Below are positions 1-11,532 of a stretch of DNA of 64,000 bases, piece by piece (the stretch's first letter is position 1; each line of letters begins with the position of its first letter). The DNA lies in NCBI GenBank assembly GCA_014155875.1, contig JACEFZ010026865.1, positions 847,001-911,000 on the forward strand. The letters run 5' to 3'. The notes beneath the pieces were generated by a model. That model saw nothing but the letters and a program-made list of their open reading frames with translations. It had not been told where the DNA came from and did no database searches. Made by a program: the position numbers and the translations under genes. Source of the stretch: Cepaea nemoralis. Its lineage: Eukaryota; Mollusca; Gastropoda; Stylommatophora; Helicidae.

Positions 1-139
1 TCGTATTCTGGTATGAACCTTAGGTCTTGTCCACGTCAGATTGGAAGAACTAGACTCGAGTTCTCAAACAAGAGCATAACTCGAGTCTAAAGCTTCCAAT
101 CTGACATGGACAAGGCCCAAGGTTTGTACCGGAATACGA
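1..139. repeat. Imperfect foldback (inverted repeat) at the window edge
   Basis: Bases 1-62 and 78-139 are reverse complements with a few mismatches; the loop is about 15 bases. Both arms share the cores CAGATTGGAAG and AGACTCGAGTT. The arms run to the very edge, so the element may extend leftward. It resembles a small foldback or hairpin transposable element; nothing shows coding. Confidence 0.75.
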
Positions 140-330
140 TCAGCGTTGCCAGTAGTGGGTTGTGCTCAATCTTCAATTCTTTTATATATTTCTTCTCTTG
201 CCCTCTATGTCCCACAGGTAATTGACCTTCAACCCACTCACCCCAAGCCCTTCTATCTGTAGCTATCCCATGCACCTCTGTCCATGTCCTTCTCATATTG
301 TTCATTTCCATTTATAGTTCTCTTCTTCGT
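140..330 (-). mobile_element. LINE ORF2 C-terminal fragment
   Basis: The minus strand reads NNMRRTWTEVHGIATDRRAW and onward in the style of the tail of non-LTR retrotransposon ORF2 (A-DR-W motif). A shorter copy lies at 40915-41035. Truncated. Confidence 0.5.
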
Positions 331-399
331 GTGTCTTTAGTTCTTCCTCTTATTTCTTTTGCCATATGGGTTGCAGACTATGAATTTACTAGTAATTCA

Positions 400-700
400 T
401 TTATTCATTCAGTAGCATGCCCTTTGTAGAACCTCGCTCCCATTACAACCTTCTGAAAACTTCATGGTCATAAGTAAATGTCCCGCGTCTGATACACCCA
501 TCTGGAAATCATCTGCCACATTTTCCACCCATCGTCTCTTTGGCCTTCCCCTTCTTCTCTTCCTGGGCAAATACCCCTCCATTATTATTCTCTCTTAACT
601 TGCATTACGTTTCAAGTGACCAAAACATTTCAATCTTCTTTGTTTTATGGTCTTTAGTAGCCAACCTTCTTCAATATTCAGATTTTAAAATCTTACTAGC
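400..700 (-). mobile_element. LINE reverse-transcriptase C-terminal fragment
   Basis: The minus strand reads a KQRRLKCFGHLKR segment, a stop, then PRKRRRGRPKRRWVENVADD, the FGH and RGRPKxRW motifs found after the RT domain of several invertebrate LINEs. A related copy is at 51510-51690. Decayed. Confidence 0.65.
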
Positions 701-779
701 AATAATATTCTCAAATCTTCTCAATGTACCTCAAATACTAGTAAGCATCAGCACAAAACAGAGCCGACCAGGTACTCAC

Positions 780-906
780 TTGAACCGGATGATCTTGTTG
801 GAGCTCACTGTGATATTCCAGGCACAGTTGCTGTAGTCCGCATAGTTGTGGGGGTGCAAGGGTGTGGAAATCACCCCCGAAGGATCGGTGAACACCCCAC
901 CACACT
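780..906 (-). CDS. CUBN: CUB exon 16: first part of CUB-i
   Basis: Acceptor CTTCTTCCACAG, donor GGTTCAA|GTGAGT, phases 1 to 2 (127 bases). It encodes CGGVFTDPSGVIST, a PHNYADYSNCAWNI strand with C2, and NKIIRFK. The remainder of this domain must lie to the left of the window. Confidence 0.9.
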
Positions 907-1014
907 CTGTGGAAGAAGAATTTGTGGTCGATTCTAGAAACCTCTTAAGTAAAGACAATATTTCACTGGTTTAAAAGCCACAACCTGATATTCTTCTTCT
1001 TCCTTTTCTTCTCT

Positions 1015-1190
1015 TTCTTCATTTACCTCAGGGAAGTGTTGCAGGGAGATATAAAGATCTTTTATGCACTCTTTCTAACCCTCTTTGTAAGTTTGTATTA
1101 ATTTCTCTAAGGTTGTTCTTAATACCATCACTCCATCTTTTACATGGTCATCCTCTTGCTCTGTATCCATTACATTTCTTCAATGTGGCT
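1015..1190 (-). mobile_element. Decayed LINE C-terminal fragment
   Basis: The minus strand reads RARG, a stop, then KRWSDGIKNNLREINT, matching the RGRP-xRW-D-I style of LINE ORF2 tails. Short and interrupted, so the call is tentative. Bases 910-1015 hold no feature I can name. Confidence 0.4.
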
Positions 1191-1344
1191 CTTTGTGGCA
1201 GATGGTACCAGGACATTTTTGAGCGGTGACCAAAAATTCTGACAATGTTATACAATTAAGATCCAGGTTTGTGAATGCAAATGTTATACAACAATTCTGT
1301 ATAACAAATAATAAATGGCCACACAACAGTGTCCAACCATGGCT

Positions 1345-1505
1345 CTCTGATGTGAGAGCGCCATCACCTTTTGTAGGCCTGAGAGCACAGAGAAATAGAT
1401 GGCCAGTTTTTCCCACACTTTGGCAAGCAACGAGCCCAGGTATTGAACCCATATCTCACTGTGCTTGTGACATTACCCACTCAGTTTGCTATCAAATTCG
1501 CTAGC
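1345..1505 (-). mobile_element. tRNA-derived SINE, family E
   Basis: The minus strand has a tRNA-like head with a B box near GGGTTCAATACC and a tail shared with 9985-10170 and 11285-11455, including the phrase for 'bursts' TTTGTAGGCCTGAGAGCA on +. Diverged. Confidence 0.5.
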
Positions 1506-1759
1506 ATGCCGCCTAGAATTCTGTATAATGAGGCGTTAAAGTTAAGACGATCGACTTCATTGAGCTGAGTTCTGCCCTTTAAGGCTTAGTCTCTTTTGGC
1601 AGAGGGGCCTGCCAAAAGTGTAGTGCAGTGCACAAACTTCCATAGCTCCAGTAACAACCTCCAGGAGTTTCACAACCCAACAATGGAGTTCAGACATGAA
1701 CCTATAACCTCAGCAATTGTCAGAGAAGTTAAATTATATCACAGCAGTCATCAGAGTGA

Positions 1760-1985
1760 TACCGGTCTCTGTGGCTAAGGGCTTGCGAACGTGGTTTGTG
1801 AGCCCGTATACCCGGGTTCGAAACACAGCGGTGCTTTTTTTTTCAAAAAAGGTATAGGAACCGGTCGTTCAGAAAGCAATGGCAAACTACTGAACGTAAA
1901 ATTTGCCCAGGAATCATGAACAGTGAAAATGCTGGGGTTGACTGCTACGTCCTGTGAAGGACATGTAACTTAATTTTTTTTTTTT
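1760..1985 (+). mobile_element. tRNA-derived SINE, family A, inserted in a minisatellite
   Basis: An A-box-like GTGGCTAAGGG and B-box GGGTTCGAAACA are followed by the family body (CAGAAAGCAATGGCAAACTA) and a T-rich tail. Part of the body is missing. Copies of the 31-bp repeat lie on both sides (1718-1756 and 1995-2420), so the SINE landed inside that array. Confidence 0.75.
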
Positions 1986-1994
1986 TTTAAAGTC

Positions 1995-2421
1995 AACAGA
2001 GAAGTTAAAGTCTATCCTAGCAGAAGTCAGAGAAGTTAAAGTCTATCCCAGCAGAAGTCAGAAAATCTAAAGTATATCCCAGTAGATGTCAGAGAAGTCC
2101 TAGCAGAAGTCAGAGAAGTTAAAGTCTATCCCAGCAGAAGTCAGAGAAGTTAAAGTCTATCCCAGCAGAAGTCAGAGAAGTTAAAGTCTATCCTAGCAGA
2201 AGTAAGAGAAGTTAAAGTCTATCCTAGCAGAAGTAAGAGAAGTTAAAGTCTATCCCAGCAGAAGTAAGAGAAGTTAAAGTCTATCCTAGCAGAAGTAAGA
2301 GAAGTTAAAGTCTATTCCAGCAGAAGTCAGAGAAGTTAAAGTCTATCCCAGCAGAAGTCAGAGAAGTTAAAGTCTATCCCAGCAGAAGTCAGAGAAGTTA
2401 AAGTCTATCCCAGCAGAAGTA
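1995..2421. repeat. 31-bp minisatellite (about 14 copies)
   Basis: The unit core is GAAGTTAAAGTCTATCCCAG; spacing of 31 bases was counted between adjacent copies. One further copy lies left of the SINE at 1718-1756. One copy is shortened near 2090. Confidence 0.9.
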
Positions 2422-2621
2422 GCGGGAAGCAGGTGGCCTGACCAGGTTGCCATGGAGACCCCAGGAATTCTGTATACCTGGTGTTAACTAATTCATTACA
2501 TAAAAAATGTTCAGATGTTGCTAGAATTATTTCTGCAACCTGAAATATCAGCACCGACATAATTTACACTTGTTATATTTCACCAAAGGAAGAGTAAAGG
2601 ATGACAGATTATATACTAAAT

Positions 2622-2840
2622 TAAAGCATAGCATATTACATACCAAATTAAAGTATAACATTTTACAAACCAATTAAAGTATAACATATTACATATTAAA
2701 TTAAAGTATAACATATTACATATTAAATTAAAGTATAACATATTACATATCAAATTAAAGTATAAAATATTACATATCAAATTAAAATATAACATATTAC
2801 ACACCATATTAAAGTAACATATTACATACCAAATTAAAGT
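2622..2840. repeat. 27-bp AT-rich minisatellite (about 8 copies)
   Basis: The unit core is ATTAAAGTATAACATATTAC, spaced 27 bases. It directly precedes the 29-bp array. Confidence 0.85.
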
Positions 2841-5505
2841 TATCAACCCTATCTGTTATCTATACTTGTTACCAACCCTATCTATTATCTATACTTGTTA
2901 TCAACATTATCTATTATCTATACTTGTTACCAACCCTATGTGTTATCTATACTTGTCACCAATCCTACCTGTTATCTATACTTGTTACCAACCCTATCTG
3001 TTATCTACACTTGCTACCAACCCTATCTGTTATCTACACTTGCTACCAACCCTATCTGTTATCTATACTTGTTATCAACCCTGTCTGTTATCTATACTTG
3101 TTATCAACCCTGTCTGTTATCTATACTTGTTATCAACCCTGTCTGTTATCTATACTTGTTATCAACCCTGTCTGTTATCTATACTTGTTATCAACCCTAT
3201 CCTATCTGTTATCTATACTTGTTATCAACCCTATCTGTTATCTATACTTGTTATCAACCCTGTCTGTTATCTATACTTGTTATCAACTCTATCTGTTATC
3301 TATACTTGTTATCAACCCTATCTGTTATCTATACTTGTTATCAACTCTACCTGTTATCTATACTTGTTATCAACTCTATCTGTTATCTATACTTGTTATC
3401 AACCCTGTCTGTTATCTATACTTGTTATCAACCCTGTCTGTTATCTATACTTGTTACCAACCCTATCTGTTATCTACACTTACTACCAACCCTATCTGTT
3501 ATCTATACTTGTTATCAACCCTGTCTGTTATCTATACTTGTTATCAACCCTATCTGTTATCTATACTTGTTATCAACCCTATCTGTTATCTATACTTGTT
3601 ATCAACCCTGTCTGTTATCTACACTTGCTACCAACCCTGTCTGTTATCTATACTTGTTATCAACCCTGTCTGTTATCTATACTTGTTATCAACCCTATCT
3701 GTTATCTATACTTGTTATCAACCCTATCTGTTATCTATACTTGTTATCAACCATCTGTTATCTATACTTGTTATCAACCCTATCTGTAATCTATACTTGT
3801 TATCAACCCTGTCTGTTATCTATACCTGTTATCAACCCTGTCTGTTATCTATACTTGTTATCAACCCTATCTGTTATCTATACTTGTTATCAACTCTATC
3901 TGTTATCTATACTTGTTATCAACCCTATTTGTTATCTATACTTGTTATCAACCCTATCTGTTATCTATACTTGTTATCAACCCTGTCTGTTATCTATACT
4001 TGTTATCAACCCTATCTGTTATCTATACTTGTTATCAACTCTATCTGTTATCTATACTTGTTATCAACCCTATTTGTTATCTATACTTGTTATCAACCCT
4101 GTCTGTTATCTATACTTGTTATCAACCCTGTCTGTTATCTATACCTGTTATCAACCCTGTCTGTTATCTATACTTGTTATCAACCCTGTCTGTTATCTAT
4201 ACTTGTTATCAACCCTATCTGTTATCTATACTTGTTATCAACCCTATCTGTTATCTATACTTGTTATCAACCCTGTCTGTTATCTATACTTGTTATCAAC
4301 CCTATCTGTTATCTATACTTGTTATCAACTCTATCTGTTATCTATACCTGTTATCAACCCTGTCTGTTATCTATACTTGTTATCAACCCTGTCTGTTATC
4401 TATACTTGTTATCAACCCTATCTGTTATCTATACTTGTTATCAACCCTATTTGTTATCTATACTTGTTATCAACCCTATCTGTTATCTATACCTGTTATC
4501 AACCCTGTCTGTTATCTATACTTGTTATCAACTCTATCTGTTATCTATACTTGTTATCAACCCTGTCTGTTATCTATACCTGTTATCAACCCTATCTGTT
4601 ATCTATACTTGTTATCAACTCTATCTGTTATCTATACTTGTTATCAACTCTATCTGTTATCTATACTTGTTATCAACTCTATCTGTTATCTATACTTGTT
4701 ATCAACTCTATCTGTTATCTATACTTGTTATCAACCCTATCTGTTATCTATACCTGTTATCAACCCTATCTGTTATCTATACTTGTTATCAACTCTATCT
4801 GTTATCTATACCTGTTATCAACCCTGTCTGTTATCTATACTTGTTATCAACCCTGTCTGTTATCTATACTTGTTATCAACCCTATCTGTTATCTATACTT
4901 GTTATCAACCCTATCTGTTATCTATACCTTTTATCAACCCTGTCTGTTATCTATACTTGTTATCAACCCTGTCTGTTATCTATACTTGTTATCAACCCTA
5001 TTTGTTATCTATACTTGTTATCAACCCTATCTGTTATCTATACTTGTTATCAACCCTATTTGTTATCTATACTTGTTATCAACCCTATCTGTTATCTATA
5101 CTTGTTATCAACTCTATCTGTTATCTATACCTGTTATCAACCCTGTCTGTTATCTATACTTGTTATCAACCCTATCTGTTATCTATACTTGTTATCAACC
5201 CTATTTGTTATCTATACTTGTTATCAACCCTATCTGTTATCTATACTTGTTATCAACCCTATCTGTTATCTATACTTGTTATCAACCCTATCTGTTATCT
5301 ATACCTGTTATCAACCCTGTCTTTTAACTATACTTGTTATCAACCCTATCTGTTATCTATACTTGTTATCAACCCTGTCTGTTATCTATACTTGTTATCA
5401 ACTCTATTGGTTATATATACTTGTTATCAACTCTATCGGTTATCTATACTTGTTATCAATTCTATATGTTATCTATACTTGTTATCACTGTTATCTGTCA
5501 TTTAT
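2841..5505. repeat. 29-bp minisatellite, about 92 copies
   Basis: The unit core is CTGTTATCTATACTTGTTAT, length 29. The main variants are G/A and C/T changes in the CCCTATCTG segment plus occasional CCTG for CTTG. The unit has no stop codon in any + frame and 29 is not divisible by 3, so all three + frames stay open for hundreds of codons; the Leu/Tyr/Ile-rich translations are artefacts. It lies in the intron between exons 15 and 16. Confidence 0.95.
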
Positions 5506-5549
5506 ACATGACATGGAATACGCCAAACTATACCTCCCAGGCTCAGTGA

Positions 5550-6492
5550 TATGAGATGAGGGGACTTCAAATGAAAACCTTAAAAAGAGTGATAGAAATT
5601 ACAATAACTATGCCATTGCCGCGTAACCTGTCAATATTTTTGTTAAAGTGTTTATCACGTGACATCATGGTGCAGACAAACACGGTGACATATAAGGACA
5701 GTTTAAAGATGGCCGCCCCACTTGTAACATGCACCAAAGAGGAGCATTGTTCTGTTATCCGTTTTTTTTTTTAATGATTGGAGGGGTGAAACCTATAGAA
5801 ATTTATTGGTGAATGAAGGTCCAGTATGGTAATACATGCCTGTCAGTCCAGCATGTGTATGAGTGGAGTAGGAAGTTTCAAAACAGCCTAACTTCTGTGA
5901 CAGGCTGTTCATGACCAGGTCAGGCACACGGAGTAGTGACCACAGAGAATGTTTTCTACAGGAATCCAAGCACAATATCAGCACTGGAGGACTTGCATTG
6001 AACCCAGTGGTGACTACATTGACAAATGCTAATTTTGTTCTTTACTTTTTTTTTCAAAAATATCTCATTTCATCATGTTCCCCTTGTACCTTGCAGTGTT
6101 GAGGTGAAGTAGAGAGAGAGACAGAGGGAGAGTGCTTTATATATCGATATTCCCATGGACTCTGTTATTCCCTCCATCCATCGTTTACCTGGTCGGCCTC
6201 TTCCTCTGCTCCCATTTGGTCTGTACATCATTGCTTGTTGTGGCATACTTTTAATTGGTAACCTAGTTGCATGGCCAAACTATTTGATTTGCTGCCTTCT
6301 AATAAAATCTAGAGCTGCCATAACCCCCACTTTAGTCCTGATTTCTTCATTTCTGATCTTATCTCTTCTTGATACATTGAGTATTCTTCTCAGGAATCTC
6401 ATTTCTGTTGTTGTGATTGTTATTTTACTGTCATTTCAGGATATATTCACCATAAAAAAGCATTTAAGGTTGCCATTTAAAGCCCCCTCATA
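5550..6492 (+). mobile_element. Internally deleted mariner-like element, copy 1, with a LINE insertion
   Basis: The left end GAGGGGACTTCAAATG and right end AAGCCCCCTCATAA form terminal inverted repeats shared with copy 2 (21420-21975). Inside, 5709-5905 reads MAAPLVTCTKEE, then GVKPIEI, VYEWSRKF and SVT, the helix-turn-helix start of a mariner/SETMAR-type transposase, with stops. It then jumps to the C-terminal tail (MFSTGIQAQYQHW and PSGDYIDK near 5950-6030). The catalytic Asp region is absent. A LINE fragment occupies 6063-6437. Confidence 0.75.
6063..6437 (-). mobile_element. LINE fragment nested in the mariner copy
   Basis: The minus strand reads NEEIRTKVGVMAALDFIRRQ, then FGHATRL and GRGRPGKRWMEG, the post-RT region of a LINE. 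Mariner sequence resumes on both sides (TTTTTTTTCAAAAATATCTC left, TTTCAGGATATATTCACC right), as in copy 2, showing later insertion. Confidence 0.65.
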
Positions 6493-6522
6493 ATTACATG
6501 GTGATTGTGTAAATGCTCTTAC

Positions 6523-6735
6523 CTTCAGAATCATACTGTGCACGAAAGCCCTTGTACTGGCGAGACTGATCTGAACGGAACTGAATGCTCATTTGGCCGA
6601 CAGCTACAACTCGACCTGGCCTGGTGCTGCCACAGAACCTGCCCAAGTGCCGATTGGCAGAGCCCCACCAGTTGTAATCCGTGGTGATGTTTCCCTGGTG
6701 CACCAGGAGGTAGTCGTGCTGGCAATAGTACCCTC
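6523..6735 (-). CDS. CUBN: CUB exon 15: second half of CUB-h
   Basis: Acceptor TACCCAACAG, donor TCTGAAG|GTAAGA, phases 1 to 1 (213 bases). It encodes C3 in GYYCQHDYLLVHQG, C4 in GRFCGSTRPG and QFRSDQSRQYKGFRAQY. The seam to exon 16 reads DSE/ECGGV. A deleted mariner copy ends about 30 bases downstream of the donor. Confidence 0.93.
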
Positions 6736-7008
6736 CTGTTGGGTAATATGATTGAACAAAATTAAAGTATTAATAAAATTAGTAGAACTGCAGTAAAGTT
6801 GTGGACATGTAAACAATATAAAATAACATAAAATAATGCAGCTTTATGATATAACTAGCACATTTGTTTCTTTTGCTTGTTATTTTCTCACTGTTTTCAT
6901 TTTTCCAATCTTCTTATTTGGTTATTATGCCTTACTATAGTCACTGTAGTGTCTTTCACAAGTTTATATATTGTTTTGTGTATTTGTTTGCTGTGTGTTG
7001 TTTGTCCA

Positions 7009-7380
7009 TCAAGAATGACGATGACCTTTCATTTCAATCAGTGGGGTTGAAAGTATAGAGCCGTGAGTTCTAAGATGGCTGATAAGGCTTATTTTGGCTC
7101 GAAATGTTCTTTGACAATGTGGACAAAGAATCCTTGACGTTCCAGGAGGAGGATTTCCTGCAGTGGTTTTTCTGTCCATTCTTTTCTTCACAGCGCTTGC
7201 AGTCCTGGTTGCTTCACAAGTGACTGCACCCTTATGTAATGATGTACGCTATGAATTACGGTCTTTAGCAGCAGTCTCCCAGGTGTCAGGATGAATTCAA
7301 AATGCTTTCAGTGAGATCTTCAGAGTGTCTTTAAAGCGTTTCCTCTGGCCGCCTTGGGAGCGTTTACCCCAACATTTATT
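7009..7380 (-). mobile_element. LINE ORF2 C-terminus with C2H2-type finger
   Basis: The minus strand has CPHCQRTFRAKISLISHLRT, the CxxC...HxxxH finger that closes ORF2 of a common invertebrate LINE group, preceded by diverged remnants of the KRFKDTL region. A second copy is at 32830-33240 on +. It is not a host zinc-finger gene. Confidence 0.7.
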
Positions 7381-7539
7381 TGCTAATGAAGGCTAGTCGC
7401 CGCAATATCCTTTTGTTTTCTGTAATTGTATTCTGTGAAGCTGCAGTACAGGCCAAGCAAACGCTGCATTTCAGAAAATGAATAATATCTGATGCAATAA
7501 GTCACTATCATTGAATGTAAGAAACAAAGTGTTGAAGTA

Positions 7540-7965
7540 CAATATAGAGCCTGTTTTGCTGTATGGCTGTGAATCTGGGAATGTAAATGAACAAATTTGG
7601 AAGAGATTGGAAGCAACATAGATGATGTTCCTGAGACGAATGTTGCGAATTTCTTGGACTGCCAAAGTAACTAACAATGAGTGCCTGAAAGGGGCAATTG
7701 AAACTAGAACATTATGTACAATAATAAGAAAGAGACAAACAGCTTTCTTTGGTCATGTGATGAGAAAAGAGACATTGGAGAACATCGTGACAACTGGAAA
7801 GATCGAGGGGAAGAGAGAAAGAGGCAGACCAAGAGAGATGATGTTGGATGGATTGACACGGTGGCATAGAGGAATATCATCAGCAGAGTTGATCCAGAAC
7901 ACCAAATACCGAGATCTGTGGCGAGCCATGAACGCCTATGCCAGTCGGCATGGCACTTGACGATG
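7540..7965 (+). mobile_element. LINE reverse-transcriptase C-terminal fragment
   Basis: From 7622 an open frame of 112 codons reads FLRRMLRISWTAKVTNNE, then FFGHVMRKETLENIVTTGKI and KRERGRPREMMLDGLTRW, the region after the RT palm in a LINE group present at least ten times in this window. It ends in a stop at the natural ORF2 end. The upstream part is decayed (LLYGCESG near 7560). Confidence 0.8.
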
Positions 7966-8169
7966 ATGAAAGCTGCATTACTTTGTATTATTTAATATTG
8001 TTTAAACAAAATTAGGACATAAACATTCATTATGGCTAGTAATACTTGAGAGGTCAGCGTGGTCCAACCAATCCATCATTAATACTAATAATACTAACAA
8101 CAGCCGACAATACTCATATGCACCTTCTAATTCAAAATTACTTCTAATAATAACCAACGTTACATCTAG

Positions 8170-8375
8170 AGGAGCGGCTGGCTGAGTGGCTAGAATGCCG
8201 GACTCTCCTTCCGTAGACCTGGGTTCGATCCCTCGGTAAGGTGTGGGATTTTTTTTTTCTGTCGGGGGTAAAAAGAACACCCTAATCTGCACTAGCCAGG
8301 TGGCCTTAATTCCTCAGGCTCAAAGACCCCTCTGCCATACACCGTAAGGTACTATATTGGCAGTAAATGACAGTT
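8170..8375 (+). mobile_element. tRNA-derived SINE, family B (Leu/Ser-like head)
   Basis: GGCTGGCTGAGTGGCTAGAA (A box) and CTGGGTTCGATCC (B box) are followed by a T run and a body with CTGCACTAGCCAGGTGGCC. The other copy is at 39950-40135 in reverse. Confidence 0.8.
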
Positions 8376-8384
8376 TATGACAGT

Positions 8385-9761
8385 TACATCTAGCAAAAAG
8401 CACCTCCAAAAACAACTAACATTACTTGTAAACACAACCAACATTACTTGTAAAAACACCAACATTACATGTAACAAAAACCAACAATACATCTAACAAC
8501 CAACATTACATGTAATAATCAACATTACATGCAACAACAACATCCATTACATGTAACAACAATGAATATTACATGTAACCACCAACATTACATGTAACAA
8601 CAATAAACATTACATGTAACCACCAACATTACATGTAACCACCAACATTACATGTAACAACAATGAACATTACATGTATTAACAACTAACATTATATATA
8701 TCAACAACTAACATAACATGTAACAACAACCAACATTACATGCAACAAAAATCAATATTACATGTAATAATGAACATTTCATGTAACAACAATGAACATT
8801 ACATGTAACAACAATGAACATTACATGTAACAACAACAACAACGAACATTACATGTAACAACAACAAACAATACATGTAACAACCAACATTACATTTACA
8901 ACAACCAACATTACTTGTAACAACAACTAACATTGCATGTAACAACAATGAACATTACATGTAACAGCAACCAAGAATACTCATGTACCTTACCTTCCAA
9001 TTCAATATTACTTCTAACAACCAATTAACCTTTTAACACAACATTACTTGTAACAACAACCAGCATTACTTATAACAACAACAACAACCAACATTACTTA
9101 TAACAATGTGAACCAACATTACTTGTAACAACTAACATTGCATGTAACAACAATGAACATTACATGTAACAGCAACCAAGAATACTCATGTACCTTACCT
9201 TCCAATTCAATATTACTTCTAACAACCAATCAACCTTTTAACACAACATTACTTGTAACAACAACCAGCATTACTTATAACAGCAACAACAACCAACATT
9301 ACTTATAACAATGTGAACCAACATTACTTGTAACAACAACCAACATTACTTGTAACAAAAACCAACATTACTTTTAACAACAATCACTAATTGTAACAAC
9401 AACCTACAGTGCATATGTACCTTCCAATTCAGCATGTCACAACAACCAACATTACTTGTAAAAACAACCAACATTAGTTGGAACAATAACCAATAATGCC
9501 CATTGACCTTCAAATTCAACATTACATGTAAAAACAGCCAACATTACTTGTAACAACAATAGCCAACATTACATGGAGCAACAATCAACAATGATCATGT
9601 ATATTCAAATTCAACATTATATACAACAACAGTCAACATTACATGTAACAACAGCCAACATTACATGTAACAACAACCAAGAATACTCATGTACCTTCAA
9701 ATCCAACATTACATGAAACAACAGCCAACATTACTTGTAACAGCCAAAAACACTCATGTAC
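8385..9761. repeat. Irregular array carrying copies of the exon 14 donor
   Basis: The filler is a loose repeat of AACATTACATGTAACAAC. Interspersed copies of the exon 14 exon-intron border (on +, ACTCATGTACCTTCCAATTC) occur near 8978, 9178, 9408, 9495, 9590 and 9679, with a further copy near 8112 outside the core. A block of about 200 bases around 8935-9130 is repeated near 9140-9330. The array ends at the true donor. Confidence 0.85.
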
Positions 9762-9911
9762 CTTCCAATTCGAAATCCTGAAAGGTTAATGCAATGTGAT
9801 GATTGGGGCCAGGAATGATGGTGTAGTTACATATCAGGTTGTTTGGATACAAATTAGGATACCCGGGTGAAAATAATTCACTGCTGGGATTCGTTAGCAC
9901 ACCACCACACG
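9762..9911 (-). CDS. CUBN: CUB exon 14: first half of CUB-h
   Basis: Acceptor TTCTTTTGCAG, donor TTGGAAG|GTACAT, phases 1 to 1 (150 bases). It encodes CGGVLTNPSSELFSPGYP and C2 in LICNYTI, then TFQDFELE. The intron after it is a long irregular array in which the string AATTGGAAG plus donor reappears several times. Seam to exon 15: ELEG/GYYCQHDYL. Confidence 0.9.
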
Positions 9912-9984
9912 CTGCAAAAGAATGACAAATTGATATATTATATTATATTTGGAAGAAAACGTTGACATAAAAAATAATTACAAA

Positions 9985-10170
9985 TTGTGGGTGTGCTGGT
10001 GAAGTTGGTAATGAACAGTGTTGGTATTATCATGAAAACGGTTGGAGGCAGATTTGATGCCTGGGCTTGTCACTTGCCAAAGTAAGGGAAAGATTGGCCA
10101 CCTATTCCTCCACGCATTCAGGCCTACAGAATGTGATGACCTTATCATATCACAGTCCCACTTCAGGGGA
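9985..10170 (+). mobile_element. tRNA-derived SINE, family E
   Basis: A diverged tRNA-like head (GGTGAAGTTGGTAATG) and a body with CATTCAGGCCTACAGAATG, shared with 1345-1505 and 11285-11455. Confidence 0.5.
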
Positions 10171-10174
10171 TTGC

Positions 10175-11284
10175 TTCGGGTCAAATTAATTTACAAAATA
10201 ACAAAAATAATTGCTTTATATTGTCTTCAAGAAAGTAATAACATCAAAAAAGAATTACAAATGACAGTTATATTAATTTTTGAAGAAAATTTCAACATAC
10301 AAAATAATAATTTTATATTACATTTTGAAGAAAGTGTTCATGTTGAGAAAGAATTACATACTGGTATAAAGTTATACTATAATATAACAAACATATTAAC
10401 ATTAAAAAAGAGCTACAAATGTGTATAATGTTATACCTGTGCACATAAAGGAAGCAATGCATATAGCAGAACACATATGACTTATTATCACCATCAAGTG
10501 CAATGTTGATATGCCTGGGCGGTCGTGGGTCACCATCTCACACGATCATCAGAGTCGTGGATCAGCTCTGTGTTCTTGTTTTTAATCAAGCCACATGGCC
10601 AAACCATCCAGAAATCAAGAACCAATAACATTACCAGCAGGACCCATTAACGGCAGCAAAGAATAATAATAGAAAACAGTCTTGTAGCAGGAAACTTGCT
10701 GTGAGTATGTGCCATGACCCAGTTTACAGCTCATGGCATGGTAAAACAGTCACGTCGAAGTTCGTGACAAGTGTGGATCTTGGGCCACGAAAGGCACGCC
10801 GAGTTGTCACCGAAGCAAGCAATCAAAATTCGTGAAAGTGACAGGGCAGTCAAGCAGTGGTTGTTGTTGAGTTCGTACACCACGTTATGAACGATAGAAA
10901 TGGCCTGACATAGTGCCGTATAATATTTTAGATTTAGAATGACAGATATGTTTATATGTGCTGTCAGAGTATTTCAGAAACATTTATTTGTAACTTGTGT
11001 TAGAACAATAGAAGGAACGAAACTGATGCAGCGTTGTGTCAATTTTGTAAATTTCATAATGTGGTTCTTTGGATAACAGTGGAGAGAATGCATAATGAAT
11101 ATTAATAGGTAATCAGAGAGTCTCTCAAGTAAAGTAGGATGCAGTCAAAGACGTGAGAACGCATAGCCAACAAAGAGAGTCCTTCTCTCGACAAGGATGA
11201 AGAAGCCGAGAGAAATAACCACGGCGATTGACTTATATTATTAAAAATAAATTTCAACCCCTAGATTGCTACAACCACCACAAA
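10175..11284. other. Intron sequence without a clear feature
   Basis: Bases 10500-10620 resemble a decayed minus-strand LINE tail (NTELIHDSDD). The rest is A/T-rich to 10450 and then of ordinary composition; I see no exon or element. Confidence 0.4.
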
Positions 11285-11455
11285 AGACGCGCCGTGGCAG
11301 TATGTAATACCTTCACATTTTTGTAGTCCTGAGAGCATGAAGGAATAGATTTTCCATCTCCTAGTGAATGATGAGAGCTGGCATGGAACCCTCGCCCCCA
11401 CCATGGTCATGCCATTGTTAGCGTAATGTCCTAACCATTACACCAACATACCTGT
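11285..11455 (-). mobile_element. tRNA-derived SINE, family E (best head)
   Basis: The minus strand has TTGGTGTAATGGTTAGGAC as A box and GAGGGTTCCATGCC as B box, close to a Glu/Asp-type tRNA head, then the shared family body. Confidence 0.7.
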
Positions 11456-11532
11456 CAGGCACAGAGCAGTAACACTGTGACCTTCCGTGCATGATGCAAG
11501 AGGCCATGAGGGAAGATTGGCATGAGTTAAAA

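Noticed and set aside
2866..5554. Three very long + frames (307 to 876 codons)
   Set aside because: They are readings of a 29-bp array without stop codons in any phase; composition and the simultaneous openness of all frames show an artefact.
7009..7191. C2H2 zinc-finger gene
   Set aside because: The single finger with RAKIxLISHLRT is the known end of a LINE ORF2, and a second broken copy lies at 33.1 kb.
8385..9761. CRISPR-like array
   Set aside because: Repeats are AT-rich, of irregular length and lack unique spacers; the context is a eukaryotic intron.
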